Below, piece after piece: positions 47,517 through 59,400 of a DNA stretch of 64,000 nt. The stretch is from Saposhnikovia divaricata. Its lineage: Eukaryota > Streptophyta > Magnoliopsida > Apiales > Apiaceae. Where the stretch lies: assembly GCA_036435485.1 (NCBI GenBank), contig CM071595.1, positions 107,128,580 to 107,192,579 of the forward strand. The letters are read 5' to 3'. Under the pieces are notes generated by a model. The model worked only from the letters and a program-made list of their open reading frames with translations, had not been told where the DNA came from and made no database searches. The position numbers and the translations under genes are program-made. Each line of letters opens with the position of its first letter. Position 1 is the stretch's first letter.

Positions 47517-47591
47517 CTTTGTGCTTCCAACGACGTTTCGCATAAAGGATTAGGATGTGTGCTTGCGCAGCATGACAAAGTACTTGCGGAT
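47517..47591 (+). pseudogene. RNase H fragment of Ty3/gypsy pol
   Basis: Within a 130-codon frame (47307-47699) the stretch SNDVSHKGLGCVLAQHDKV closely resembles the start of the Ty3/gypsy RNase H domain, which has an Asp-Ala-Ser followed by a Gly-Leu-Gly-Cys-Val-Leu-rich strand. The remainder of the domain is lost. The sequence before and after it in the same frame is not recognisable. Confidence 0.6.
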
Positions 47592-50304
47592 GCATTCGGA
47601 CGGCACGGTTCACCAGGTTCGGATGGCCTTAGTAGTGCCAATTTTTTGGAACAACCAACTCCGACGGTAATGTTCCTTTTGAGACTAATGGTTAGATAGA
47701 CTGACATTTTGTAATATTGAATATCAGGACGTTGTGACAGGTTTCAGTTTGAAACTGTTGATTCCCTTCTAAGGGATGTATTTAATTGGTTCCTCTCCAG
47801 TGGGAAAACTTCCAATCTGATGACGATTATTTCGTTAACTATGACTGCTTATGATTCTACCTGATTGGAGGTTCATAGAACTATTCTTCAGGTTTTGGAG
47901 ACTGGTCTCCTTAATGTTACCAGTAGATGGATAGATTGACCAAAATTTCCTTAATTCTGGAAAGAACTTCAACGAATTTTGGCAAACCTTGTCTTTCTGA
48001 TTATCAGAGAACGTCATGGAATAGAGTAGAAACTGGAGTGAACCCCGTGAATTGGGTAAGGTAGCCGCTATATGGGTTGGTGGACATACCCCGATTATCG
48101 CGATTGATTGTAGAAATATAATGATGAAGTGAGATTGGACGAATACAGGAAATGTACGTAAGAAACCAGCCGGACTGAGAAACTCCGGGATTGACTTAAG
48201 TGAAAAGGCTGTTATGCCAGGAATGGTAAGCTTGCGTGGCACGCGGGATTGGTAAGAATAGTTGAAAAGATAAAAGTAGAGGAAAGGTGGCCGGAGACGG
48301 TGCCGAGTAGTTGATTAAGACTTATATGAAGTAAAGTTTTGGAAAGGTATCAAAGAAGAAGGCACTATGCCGGCAATTGCTAGAAAAGTAATGCTATTAG
48401 CCAACCCCTAAAATCATATATTTTTATTTTAGTGTGGCCAGTTGAGGCCAAGTCACAAAGGATTATCAAGTGACTAGACCAGAATGAAAGGACAAAGCAG
48501 GGTTGCTTCTAAGTAAGCACCGACTGCAAGGGCTTCTGATATAAAGGAAACAATAATGAGATTGTAGGAATCTTCTACTGAACCCTTTGCAACCCATGTT
48601 TTGATTGGGAATTAACTAGATTTTTTTTTGCATGGGGTCACCTGTACTAAAGTGATTCATGTGTATATGATTGTCCAAGATTACGAGTAAAAATGGAAGT
48701 ATAGTGACTTGAGATGTATGATGTTAGGGTATCCTGAATACCATGAATATATTATGAAGGAGGAAAGTAAACAATGAAGGTATATGAAGAGAGTATAGAA
48801 ATGGTCAGAGATTGATCAGTATGCTGTAGAAATTTTGCCTAAGGTAAGTACCTTTGAGAAGAATGATAAGCACTAAGAGATTCACGTTGAACTCGACCAA
48901 TATCTTCCAGAACATCCTTGCTACCATTACCAAGTTCTGTAAGAGAGCAGATAGACATACGTTGTCTTTTGGAAGGTCAAATAGGCTGACAACTATCTGA
49001 AAGAAGAGGTTATCATTAAGCCACCGATCGATTATAAAATGAGAATGATTGAAAAGATACCCTTATTAAGGATACATGATCTGATTGCCAATTATAGGAT
49101 GTAAGAATTCCTTGGTAGTTGAATTAAGGATAGGATATCCATAAATTAAGACAAACCCTGGGGAATGCACAAGGGATGGCATTAACCCTAATAAAGACAT
49201 TGTGAATTCAGATGATATGAGTTGGATTTACTAAGGCAACAATGACCTGTAATGATTATTAAAAAGAGTTCTGGAAAGAACATAGATAGAATTAATAGAG
49301 TATTGATCAATGACGTTTTGATATACCCTGTACCTAGAAAATACAGGAGGAATGATGAGGACGACCTAAGAAACCTTATAAGGAAAAATTTATTATACTG
49401 AGTTTCAAAAGAGAAGCTTGGTAGAGAATGTAAGACACAATAACAATAATACCAGATGAGGTATGGATGGAACCAAAGAAGGTTGAAATTATCCTAGAAA
49501 AAGAAAGAACTAAGAGAACAAATATCCTGGGTATGATTGAGGGTAACTTTGATAAAGTTCCCACGGGAAGGTGGAAGCAATGACTTATGGAAAAAGACTG
49601 ATAGTTATATTTTTCTCCTTCAGCAGAGCTTAAGGGAGAATGTTTTAACCCAACAGTGATGGGAATGAGGTAGAAAAAAAATTTGAGTTGGAATGTATCC
49701 AGAGAACATTGATTACAAGAAATTATTATCATCAGAAAAGGCCAATGAGGTGGCCGACAGTCTAAGTATAGAGGAATAATTACAAATGTGCATACCGAAG
49801 GAACATAATGATGTTTGGAGGGACCTTGAAGGTCATATCGGAGTGGAGGAATTTACATTCCTTCTGATGACTGTGCAAGAATCGACGGTAATAATAGTTT
49901 AAGTAAAGATTCGATTCCCGATATCGTCTTAAGCAAACTACACACCTTAGAAGGTCCCATTTTGAGGCAAACCAAGACCATGATAAAAAATTGACGAAGT
50001 AAACCGTTAAGTTTCTAGTCTTTTATGGAAGATGCATGAGTGATAGTTTCATCAACTTGACATAGCTGCGATGCTTGAAACTCTTCTGCAATTTTATCTA
50101 CTTCATGTAATATCTACATCAAGTTCAGGAAGTGTTCCTTATGGATAAGGAATAGTGATTACTTTGTCTCCCTAGAGGATTTGAAACCCGTATGGTTAGC
50201 CATTAACGCACTACGTAAACAGCAAATGAGGGTGATTCAACTAAGGGCTACATTAATGTGGTGGCGATTCTTCTAAGAAATTAGATGACAACGCATAGAT
50301 AAAA

Positions 50305-50394
50305 GAGAGTGCTGCTATTGATAAGCTAAATGGCATGTTGATGAATGACAAGCAAGTTTGTGTTAGTGTACTTCTGCGCAAACAAGATAGAGAA
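50305..50394 (+). pseudogene. Captured poly(A)-binding protein RRM fragment, copy 2
   Basis: About 30 codons read ESAAIDKLNGMLMNDKQV... and end in LLRKQDRE. This resembles the last part of the second RNA-recognition motif of plant cytoplasmic poly(A)-binding proteins, where an Ala-Ile-Glu-Lys-Leu-Asn-Gly-Met helix is followed by a strand and a Arg-Lys-Gln-Glu-Arg linker. It is not part of any retroelement protein. It lies just before the integrase C-terminal relic and is close to the copy at 16432-16521 in the non-coding element. No start codon, intron or flanking RRM sequence is visible, so it is a host-gene scrap carried by the element, not a gene. Confidence 0.7.
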
Positions 50395-50485
50395 TATGAG
50401 GTTGATGATTCATGATGCTGAAAGTATTCCCGTAAAAAGAATTAATGAGACTTATTAGGCCACCTGAGAGTTTAAAAGTGTTCGG

Positions 50486-50690
50486 AAGGTGGCATTCGAG
50501 CCAGCTCTACCCCCAAAACTTATAGCATGATCGTAACGTGTTTCATATGGCAAGGCTACGCCAGTAAAATGCAGATGCTCAATAGATGATGAGAGTACGA
50601 GCAGGTAGATATACGACCTGGTCTGACTTACGAAGAACGACCTGTGGACAATCACGGATAGAAAAGAACAAGTGATGAGAAACAAGGTTG
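50486..50690 (+). pseudogene. Integrase C-terminal (GPY/F-region) relic of chromovirus pol
   Basis: Short in-order matches spread over frames: KVAFEPALPPKLIA (from 50486), NVFHMARLRQ (from 50532), TYEERPV (from 50626) and DRKEQVMRNK (from 50657). This order is characteristic of the C-terminal integrase tail of plant chromoviruses. Frame changes between the pieces show several indels. Confidence 0.65.
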
Positions 50691-51857
50691 GCAGGAGTAG
50701 ATTATATTGGATCTAAGATTACAGGGATCGGCCAGATTCATTTCGGAGAGTTTAAATTGGAATAATGTGATGGTTATAGAGTAAATGTAACGGGATACCA
50801 ATAAGGAGGTACCAAGTGCAAAAGATATCTCAATAAAGAGACGAAGGTGGAAGTAAATAACAGAAGTAAATAAGAATCAAATAATAAGAAGGATGTGATC
50901 GATAAAGAAAAGACTGAGAAAGCAACTATGGAATGTGAAGCAAGGAATGTTATGAATGGATTAATAAATGGGTTTTCTGATGAATTCTCGGGATGACAAC
51001 CTGATAGTGTTAATATTATAGATATGAAAAAGCTAGTAGCGTGACATGGAATGTCAGTAACAATGATGTCAAGCGAGAAACCTATGATTTAACCTAAAAG
51101 GTTGAAGGAATTTTCTGAAGTGAGCGTTGCTAAGGTTGAACCAGAGTATAGGTCCATAGGATAGTGGACAAAGCAGCACGATATGTTGACACGTGAGATT
51201 GCGATCAAATAGTATTGGATATAATTATGATTATTTTCTTCTTTGATGAACCTCTATAGTTCAGAGGTAAAATCTGAGTATGATATTTTACAATCATGAA
51301 AACTTTCTATAATCTTTTAGAATTCTTTTCTTTTCTTCTCTCTTATTCATCTTCTTTATGAATTGAGAAGAACAACCCTTTAAGGAGGGGAGGTACTGTT
51401 ACGTGACTATCTGTTTCTGTGATAGAAGTCTAAGTGGAATACCATAACTTGTTTAATTGCTTGTCAAGTACTAAAGGCTGGCCCCCTTCTGTACTAACTA
51501 TGCAATATAACAAATGTTCATTGATCATAGTGATCTCTCAATAAATCTTTCCACTTCTCTATATTGATCGAGATTGCAAAGATTAAAGCGATCAGGAGAT
51601 GCGCAGTGCGAGCGAGGTTACCTCCGAATTCGTAGTGTGATAGTAAAACTAATGTTACTTCAGGTATCAATAAGGATAAGACTGAGTAAGAGCATAACCC
51701 GGATAGTGTGTTGTACGAAAAGTAGCAAAGATGATGGAAAAAGGATAAAGTACGTATTGTAGCACCAGTAGATGTGCTGAGAAAGGGTAGAACGACTAAG
51801 AATTGACCGGGAAGCTGAAAGGTGAAACGATAAACAAACGACTCTTGTTTCCTACCT

Positions 51858-51892
51858 GATTCCGGGACGGAATCCTTTTAAAGAGGGGAGAC
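51858..51892 (+). other. Chromovirus stem-loop and polypurine tract
   Basis: GATTCCG-GGA-CGGAATC (51858-51874) forms a 7-bp stem. It is followed by the polypurine tract AAAGAGGGGAGA ending next to the 3' LTR, where plus-strand DNA synthesis starts in this family. Confidence 0.8.
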
Positions 51893-54800
51893 TGTAAGAA
51901 CCCCGATTTTTGGTAGGAATTAAAACTTTTATTATGAAATGGATATGGATTCAAATACTCATATGTCTTGAAGAATGCTAATGGTTGACAACTTAGATAA
52001 GAATAATCTATCTCCTAAGGGAATAAGATATGGCAATTCCAAGCAGGAGAATATTCTCATGTCATCCAGATCGATAACAATTAGTCCAGTGGTTCCGAAA
52101 AAGAGTTAAGGAACGATCGAAAGGGAACCAGGACATCTGTATAACCTTAAAAGAATAAGTAAAGAATAAGTGGTGAATAGTGATTTTGGTGGAATTAGGA
52201 ATATTATTGGACGACGCTATATAGAAGTACCCGGAACGAAATTCTGAGTTCGTAATAGTGATCTAGGGGGAAAAAGAGTGTATGTAAAAGCTGTCGAATT
52301 CTGAAAAACCGCACTTTTATTTTCTCCGAGAATTCCCTGGACACTGATAGACTTAAGGATTTAACGAAGGGATTTAAGGAATTTAAATTCGAGAGTTACC
52401 AAGAAAGATGGAGAATAGTATTATAAACATTTAGAAGGTTTCCGGTAAAACCCTGACTAGAAACGATTGAGTTATTTCTCCGAACGACCAATGAATTGAG
52501 CAATAACCGGACAAAAGAGAAAGCAGAGAGCAAGGTGCATGTATGTGCAAGTAAGAAATATCTACTAACCAAACTAGTACCAAGGAACTAGAACACTTAG
52601 AGAATAAACCAAGCACTTAGCTTCCAAACCAAGACAAACCAATACTCATCCATTAAGTAATGCAAGCAATGACATCCTACCTTTATTAAAGTGACTTTTT
52701 GCCAAGATATTATCTAAACAACATAGCAATAATTCATTTGGATGAGACTAAAGCAAGCAACCAAGCAAAAACACTTCATCCTCTCCAAAAGAAAGCTCCC
52801 TTCGACTTTCCTTAATTCCAAATCCAAAGTCCAAGCTCCCACCATCATTTGATCTTGTAATATTTAAGGTGAGTCCTATATTTCAAGAAAGTAATCTCCT
52901 CAAAATTTTAGCTTCAAACTCCTTTGTTTCCATTTTCAAAAAAATCAAGAAAGAGGAGGGTGAATAGTGTTTTCATGAAAACTAATCTTTGATTTTCTTG
53001 TTTGCATGGTTGATCTAGCAAGCTTAAGGCAATCCAAGGTCCATACCAAGCTTTGTAAGGCTAGTTCACACTCTCAAGGAGGTATACCACTCTTGAAACC
53101 CTAGATCTACTTTAAGGATATGCTTGTTCTTGATGGATTGGAGCATTGTTAGGATGTTAGTATGATTATAAGCATGTTAGCATGACTTGTAGTTGGTTTA
53201 ATCATGTGATGATTATGATGGTAAAGTAGATGTTCTTGGACAGATTTGGGATGATAAATATGTGTATAAGTTGTGTTGATGCCCGGTGTGGCTTGGTTGT
53301 GTTGTTATGATTTTTGGAACGTCCGAATTATAGCCGTCGTAATGCCGAATTTTTGTTAACAATTAGAAACCGAGCATGACAGTAAATATAATTTCCTGAC
53401 CTTGGTAATATTATGATATGTCCTTATAGATATCGAGCCATAGATCGTTTTGGCATGAGAATCGAAACATTCCAACTTACGGTTTAGGAGTTATGGTCAA
53501 ATTACTAAAATTGGTTCGAAACCGTAAGTAAAAGTTCGTAACTTCAATTGAACCCTCGTAAAGCATGTTAATCAGTGGCGAATCTTGGTAAATAAATACT
53601 AGGGGTCATAAGGAAGGTATGAAAGAAAACCACATATCAAACAGATCGTTTTCCGATTTTATAAAAATGTTTGAATCGAAGTTAAACGCGAACGAACCAA
53701 TTAAAAGTATAACTTTGGTTATAACTTAGAAAACGAACGATAAAACTCGAGGTATAATCTCGCTTCGTAATCGATCGACTTTAGAACTTATACAACTTAA
53801 GTATATACCGAGTGTGGGTATGATGACATGTCTTAATAACGAACAAATGTCGGATCGTATCGGTGATAAAAAGAGTTACACTAAAAGGTGTATAACGAGA
53901 TAATTCGAAAACGTGTTTCGATTTAAGTGAAGTTTATGCTTAGACTTTTAAAAGGTGTTAAGTGGTTAATCTCGAATGTTCTGATTGTTTATAGATCACC
54001 GAGCAGACCCAGGACACGCTATCTCTACCCACACCCGATTACCAGGCAAGTTTCCAATACCTTGGAACTGTTGTTGTGATAATATGTATATCTGTTGTTT
54101 CTGATACATATGCCATAGCATGCATGCCTATTGTCAAATTATATTATGATACCTGTTCCCTGAATTGATATTGCCTTATAGACTAGACACGAATTATCAG
54201 TTATAAGCCGGATTGTTTTGATAAGACCCTTAGCGAAGGGCATATGATATTCATTCTTAAATATAGACCGGGAGTCGGTATTTTGAGATATAGATAGTCG
54301 TGGAAACCCGGAGGGATTCCAACGGCAGATTATTATTTATCTTGAGGAATGTTATTATTAAACATTATTTATATTTCCATAAAGTATCAATTACTTAGAA
54401 ATCTTTCGAAGAAGGTTATTTGAGTATTATCTCAACTGAGAAATATTAGGTGAATATTATTTTTGAATATTCACTTAGAGTTTGATTATTTAATGAATAA
54501 TTACTTTGATATTCATGGGAATTTTATTTATTAAATGAATATTACTTTCGAATATTCATTTAAGGTTTTATGTACTTGATGAATATTATTTGAAAATATT
54601 CATTGGAAGTTCTATTTACTTAAGGGATATTATTTCGAATATTCCATTAAAGTTTTGATTACTAAATGAATATTATTTGGACGTTCATTTAGAAGATTAT
54701 TTATTAAATGAATGTTATTTTCAAATATTCATTTAAGGTTTGACTTATTTATTGGATATTATTTTAAATATTTATCGGAGTTTAATTATTTAATGAATAT

Positions 54801-56322
54801 TAATTTGAATATTCATTTAAGGAGGGATTTATTTAGTAAATAATTCTATATATTCATTCGAGGATTACTTACGAGCAATATTATGATTTAATAATATTCC
54901 GTAATTATTATTTAGTTAATAAATATTCTTGAAATATTTATTTAATTCTTTTAATTCTTTTAAATTCTTTTTAAAATGAATATTTTGGAGTCTTTTTACG
55001 ACTATTTTATCAAAGAAAGGTTCCCAACTCTTTATTTTTTTCATTTAAATCTATCTTAAAAGGATTTAAATGCTCGCTCAAACTTCCATATTATAGGGAA
55101 ACCTACTTGAGCAATGTTATTTATCTTGTTGACTTCCCGGCCATAAATCTTGTAAAACTATTCTTTTCACTCGCAACTTGGTTGCTATTTATCAATTGAA
55201 TCTTTGAGTAACCTTCTCATCATTCGAGGGGTAAGATTATTGGAACAAAATGGTATCCTCTAACAAGCAGCAGCTTGGGAGATATGATGTCGAATTTTCC
55301 TTTCCAACTAGATATGACTACTTTGTGGAGTCTTATCAACAAGTGTCATACTTGGGGAAAGAGGGACGAACTTTACGTTCAGAGTCGTGAATTTATTTTC
55401 GAACTTGGAGTCGTGTAAGAGGTCGAGTAGCGCCGGTCCATCCCATTGGCCCAACTGTTGGCCGGGGAGATCTAACAGGGCGGTAGACAAGTAAATCCGT
55501 CAGTTCTTCCTTCTACCGGTAGTAAATCTAAATTGAGCTGTACAATCTGTGACTGATCATCGTAAGGATTGGAATAGCGGGCGCGGTGAATACTCCATCA
55601 TTAGTTCATCATTCAAATTCATTTATTTTCTGCAACATTATCACTGTTGGCAGTATTGGAAAAGTATTAATAATTGGAATTGCAATATTTTTCCTGCAAG
55701 TTCCTCTTTTATGATAAATGATAATATCTTGCTTATCTTTGACATAGCAGATATTCCCACCTATACATGCAATTTGAGTTACCTTGTAACTTCATCGTTT
55801 ATGTTATACTTGCATCATTTCCGTAAATGCATGGCATATGGTTTGAGAGATACTTTTGAACTGTTATATATTATCGTTCAGTTATACATTATTGTTGGTG
55901 GGCTATTGCTCACCCTTGCTTTATTATTAAATCACAACAACAGCTAGACCAGATGACTCGCACAAGGCGCACTCGACGCTGGCGAGGACGATGAGACTAC
56001 CAGAGCCGAAGAGAAAGCTATTGGTAAGATAGATTCATTCTTTCAGTACCAAGTATATGGGCTAGTATGACTTATGCAAATGGATAGCAAAGAGTATGTA
56101 TTTATATTTTAATTCTTTTGGGTTGTAAGAACTCCAAATGTGATTAATAAAATTTGATTGTTACTCTGATTTCATCTCTGGGACTATAACGGGTGTGTTT
56201 TATATTGTTGTGTTGGGTCATAAAGATGTAATTTATTTTATGTTGAAGTAAGTTCAAGTATTGTGGACCGAAATGGAGACCGTAACGACCGGATCCCGGA
56301 CCCCGGATCTGGGGGTGTTACA
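51893..56322 (+). repeat. Chromovirus 3' LTR
   Basis: 4430 bp, TGTAAGAACCCC to GGGGTGTTACA. It is the uninterrupted partner of the three 5' LTR pieces and shows the pre-insertion sequence at both sites where later elements landed. Confidence 0.9.
54430..54975. repeat. Self-complementary repeats in the chromovirus 3' LTR
   Basis: Second copy of the array at 44480-45010, with the same order of units and small differences. Confidence 0.7.
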
Positions 56323-56389
56323 ATAACCTAGGAATAAAATTACATAACAAAAATGTACCAGAATTTGAATCTCATTCCTATTTCCATTA
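56323..56389. other. Right flank of the chromovirus
   Basis: Begins with the second ATAAC copy. Short unassigned AT-rich sequence before the copia fragment. Confidence 0.5.
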
Positions 56390-57301
56390 CATAGTTGCCA
56401 AATGCAACTAGGAAAGTCTGGGATATGGCTCATTTTTTTTGGAGAATGTCATCATTCCAAATTTCACTATTAATGGGGCAAAGTGAGAATGAGTGTTAAA
56501 TTCTCACTAAGAAAGCTGGCCCACTGATATCTTTTGGAAATGGCAACAAAGGAGAAACTCTGGGATATGGCTCATTTGTTTTGGGGAATGTCATCATTGA
56601 AAATGTAGCACTGGTTGAAGGCTTAAAACTCACACTTTTGACCATAAGTCAACTAGGTGATAAAGGTTACCAATCAATCTTTGACAGTGAAGGATGCAAA
56701 ATCATTAATATGAAGAATGGAAACATTGTTCTAACTGGTCAAAGACATGGTAACATTTATGAAGCCAACTTGAGTGATTCAACTAAAGGGGTTATTAGAT
56801 GTCGATACAGCAAGGCATCAAATGAAGAAAGCTGGAAATGGCACAAGAAGCTCTCACATCTCAACTTCAAAAAGCTTAATCATCTTGTTAAGCACAATCT
56901 AGTGAGAGGCCTACCTCAGGTAAATTTTGTGCAAGATGGACTTTGTAATGCTTGTCAGCTTGGTAAACAGGAAAGAACCATTTTCAAGAGTAAAGACTGA
57001 AAATTCAATTACTGAACCATTTCACATGTTGCATCTTGATCTATTTGGTCCAGTGAATATTATGTCTATCAATAAGAAAAGATATGCTCTAGTTATAGTG
57101 GATGACTACACAAGATTCACATGGGTGTTCTTTCTCCACAAGAAAGATGAAGCTCCTTAACAAATTATTGAACTTGTCAAGAATATTCTGAATAGCTCTA
57201 AGTACAAAGTCAAAGTACTAAGGAGTGACAATGGAACAAAATTCAAGAATTCTACCATGGAGGAGTATTGTGCAGACAATGGAATCTCTCAACAGTTTTC
57301 T
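56390..57301 (+). pseudogene. Sirevirus-like protease/integrase fragment
   Basis: The frame 56581-57000 (139 codons) matches the segment between protease and integrase of Sireviruses: GNVIIENVALVEGLKLTLLTI, then WHKKLSHLNFKKLNHLVKHN and CNACQLGK (HHCC zinc site). A frameshift near 56985 leads to frame 56927-57160 (MLHLDLFGPVNIMSINKKRY, integrase core with the first Asp). A TAA at 57158 follows, after which LRSDNGTKF (second Asp) is still readable. The fragment stops at about 57301, before the third acidic residue. A diverged partial duplication of GGGATATGGCTCATTT lies at about 56412 and 56561. It resembles but is not derived from the Sirevirus at 22270-44284 (opposite strand, more diverged). 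Confidence 0.8.
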
Positions 57302-57511
57302 GTGTTGGGTTCCGAGGCATAAAACGCAGCGGATAAACGTAAATATAACAATAATTTTCGAAACCCAAACACAGGATCCATGTATAATACTGGGCAGATT
57401 ATGGAGAAAATGAATCATACCTTTAGAAGCTTTACTTTCATGAACTCAACGGAGATCCTAGCTTGTAAACACAGTCTTGGCGTTAAGATCTGTGTCTCTA
57501 AGGTATGTTAG
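57302..57511. other. Unassigned segment between two copia sequences
   Basis: Starts TGTTGGGTTCCGAGGC and contains AAAACGCAGCGGATAAACG. The reverse complement has the look of a copia LTR 3' end, but no partner copy is in the window. It could be a truncated LTR in reverse orientation. Confidence 0.35.
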
Positions 57512-58667
57512 TGTAGGTGCCCTAGAGGCAATACATTGTTTCTTTAAATAAACCATTATGTCACTTGATCATTCAATAAACGTATTTATTATGACTTTAA
57601 TTACTGCGATATATTTGTTAGCATAATAAATGTCCTTAGAATCATGATACACATTATATAGTTTAAGTACATGACTTGAACTTGAGATTATATAATATAT
57701 CATATTCTTAAAAGGTCCCTGGTCGAGTATTATTATTATAGGACAATAATAATAGACTAGTATGTTGTTTGGCGGATAACCACATCTCATTGGTTATAAG
57801 TATGGAGATACTAAAGTCAATACATAGGTACATGTAGGAGTACATGGTACTTGACAGACCCATAGTGAGATTCTTTATGTTTAATAAAGTCATAAGAAAG
57901 ACTCACCGTGATAATGGTGTAATGATCCTTTGACTTGAGATCATTATATTTCTATACGAGGATTAATATACTTTGACTACATTAAAAGTTACCTTTGACC
58001 GGGTGATAATAAAAGTGGACATCGGGTATATCATGAGTCGTATGAGAAATATGAATGATAGATAAAGAATTTAACCCTCCTAGAATTAGGAGAGATATTA
58101 TTGGCCTCTTGATTGAGTGAGACTATAAAATGCATGGCCGTGCTCAAATAATGATTTGTTTTAATAGTCTACTCATGGATCAAGTAAACTCGGATTAAAT
58201 GTTGAAGAGGATGACTAAATACATGCCTCGAGTTTAATCTATAATATATGGTTAAAGGGATTATATTACACGGAAACATTAATCACGAAAGGTTTAATAT
58301 GGATCACCATTTAAATTATTATTACTTGGGTAGCAATGATGTATTACTAGATACCGCTATTTGTTTACGATTTTAATTGAGACTTTAAAATCATTGCCAA
58401 CGTAATAATAACCGATAGGGTCACACACTTAGAACGTCTTAAAAGGAGTTTTAATTTGAATTTAGAATTTAAATTAAATCATTATTAAATTAAGAATTGG
58501 CTATTTAATTAATTAGACTGGTCCTAATTAATTATCTAAGTAAATTCGAATTTAATAAAGTAAGAACAGAATTGGGTTTAAGGAAATCCAATAATAAAAT
58601 CAGAATAAATAGAATTGGGTTTAAGGAAGCCCATTTCAGTTTTTGATTTTAGCCCATTATCTCTCTC

Positions 58668-58678
58668 TTATAAATACA
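58668..58678 (+). promoter_or_regulatory. TATA box of the copia LTR promoter (predicted)
   Basis: TTATAAATACA preceded by CTCTCTC, typical of plant core promoters. Transcription would start about 30 bp downstream, upstream of the GC-rich array. Confidence 0.5.
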
Positions 58679-58806
58679 TAATGATGTATTAATTTAGGAT
58701 TAAGGAACATATAATTCGTTTTGGTTAAAAAAACGCTAGCAGCTCCATCTTTGAGAGGCTAGAGAGAGAGAGAGAGGCTGTTCTTCGTGGGCTAGTACCT
58801 GACCAC

Positions 58807-58890
58807 CGCCTGGGGATGCCGCCCCCGGACCCCGCCCGGGGCTGCCGCCCCGGACCCCGCCCGGGGGCTGCCGCTCCCAGACCCCCGCAG
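58807..58890 (+). repeat. GC-rich tandem array in the copia leader
   Basis: About three units of roughly 28 bp built on GCTGCCGCCCCGGACCCCGC and CCGGGGG. It is almost purely G+C in AT-rich surroundings. Confidence 0.85.
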
Positions 58891-59400
58891 TGTTTGTTTA
58901 TATGTTCTTAATTGTTTATTTGAGCATGGTGCTTGTTATGGCCTTATGACCCTTAGTTTAATGGTTTGTGGTTATATAAATACGACTTGCATGTCATTTT
59001 CTTCATTCTTGTAATTGTTTAACCTCGAATGTAACTCGAGTTTTATTATGTAAGTACGTTAGTATAGGTTGTATTCAATTATTCAATGTAATGTACTTGA
59101 AGATTGAAGGACGATCAATGAGGAGAAGCAACCAAGGAGAAAGAGAAGAATGAAGACTTGTAATTGTATTTATATTTATCCACCATAGATTGACCTTGAT
59201 CCTTTCATTAGCTTGAAAAGGATCATTTAGGATAAAGGCCATAACCAAGCACGTTTACTTACTGCACTTTACATATATATGAGTGTATGCGATATATAAT
59301 GTATGTGTAGAGATAAAGATGCATGTTTGATTAGATTAATCATGTATGTATTAGATACATCACCCATGCCTGCTTAAACAAGTTAAAATCTGTAACGATT

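Larger units (their letters stand above)
46338..51875 (+). pseudogene. Degenerate chromovirus gag-pol region
   Basis: The interior should hold gag-pol but has no frame over about 140 codons. A small frame at 46436-46693 lies where gag should begin but I do not recognise it. An RNase H signature is readable at 47517-47591. A possible reverse-transcriptase scrap reading ...IPLLRIHDLI lies at about 49019-49090. An integrase C-terminal relic lies at 50486-50690. The order RNase H before the RT-like scrap suggests rearrangement as well as point decay, though the RT assignment is weak. The end of the region reads toward the polypurine tract in a frame typical of a pol C-terminus. Confidence 0.6.
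9313..56322 (+). mobile_element. Ty3/gypsy chromovirus (Tekay/Del-like), decayed, with two later elements inside its 5' LTR
   Basis: The element starts TGTAAGAACCCC and ends GGGTGTTACA, flanked by ATAAC (9308-9312 and 56323-56327). The 3' LTR is whole (51893-56322). The 5' LTR survives as three pieces that align end to end with it. After the 5' LTR comes a primer site complementary to initiator tRNA-Met, and before the 3' LTR a polypurine tract. Relics of Ty3/gypsy RNase H and of the integrase C-terminal GPY/F region are readable across frames. Long LTRs, the iMet primer and the GPY/F relic suggest the Tekay/Del chromovirus lineage (inference). The internal region (about 5.6 kb) has no long frame, so the element cannot encode its own proteins. 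Confidence 0.85.
57512..59400 (+). repeat. 5' LTR and leader of the copia element (right edge uncertain)
   Basis: The left edge TGTAGGTGCCC is clear in style. I could not find a primer-binding site or the CA end, so the right edge is a guess between about 59000 and 59500. Confidence 0.5.

Noticed and set aside
16432..50394. A functional host poly(A)-binding protein gene
   Set aside because: Only about 30 codons in each place, with no flanking domain sequence.
58807..58890. rDNA or CpG-island promoter of a host gene
   Set aside because: A short tandem array inside a copia leader with no gene other than the element's own gag following.
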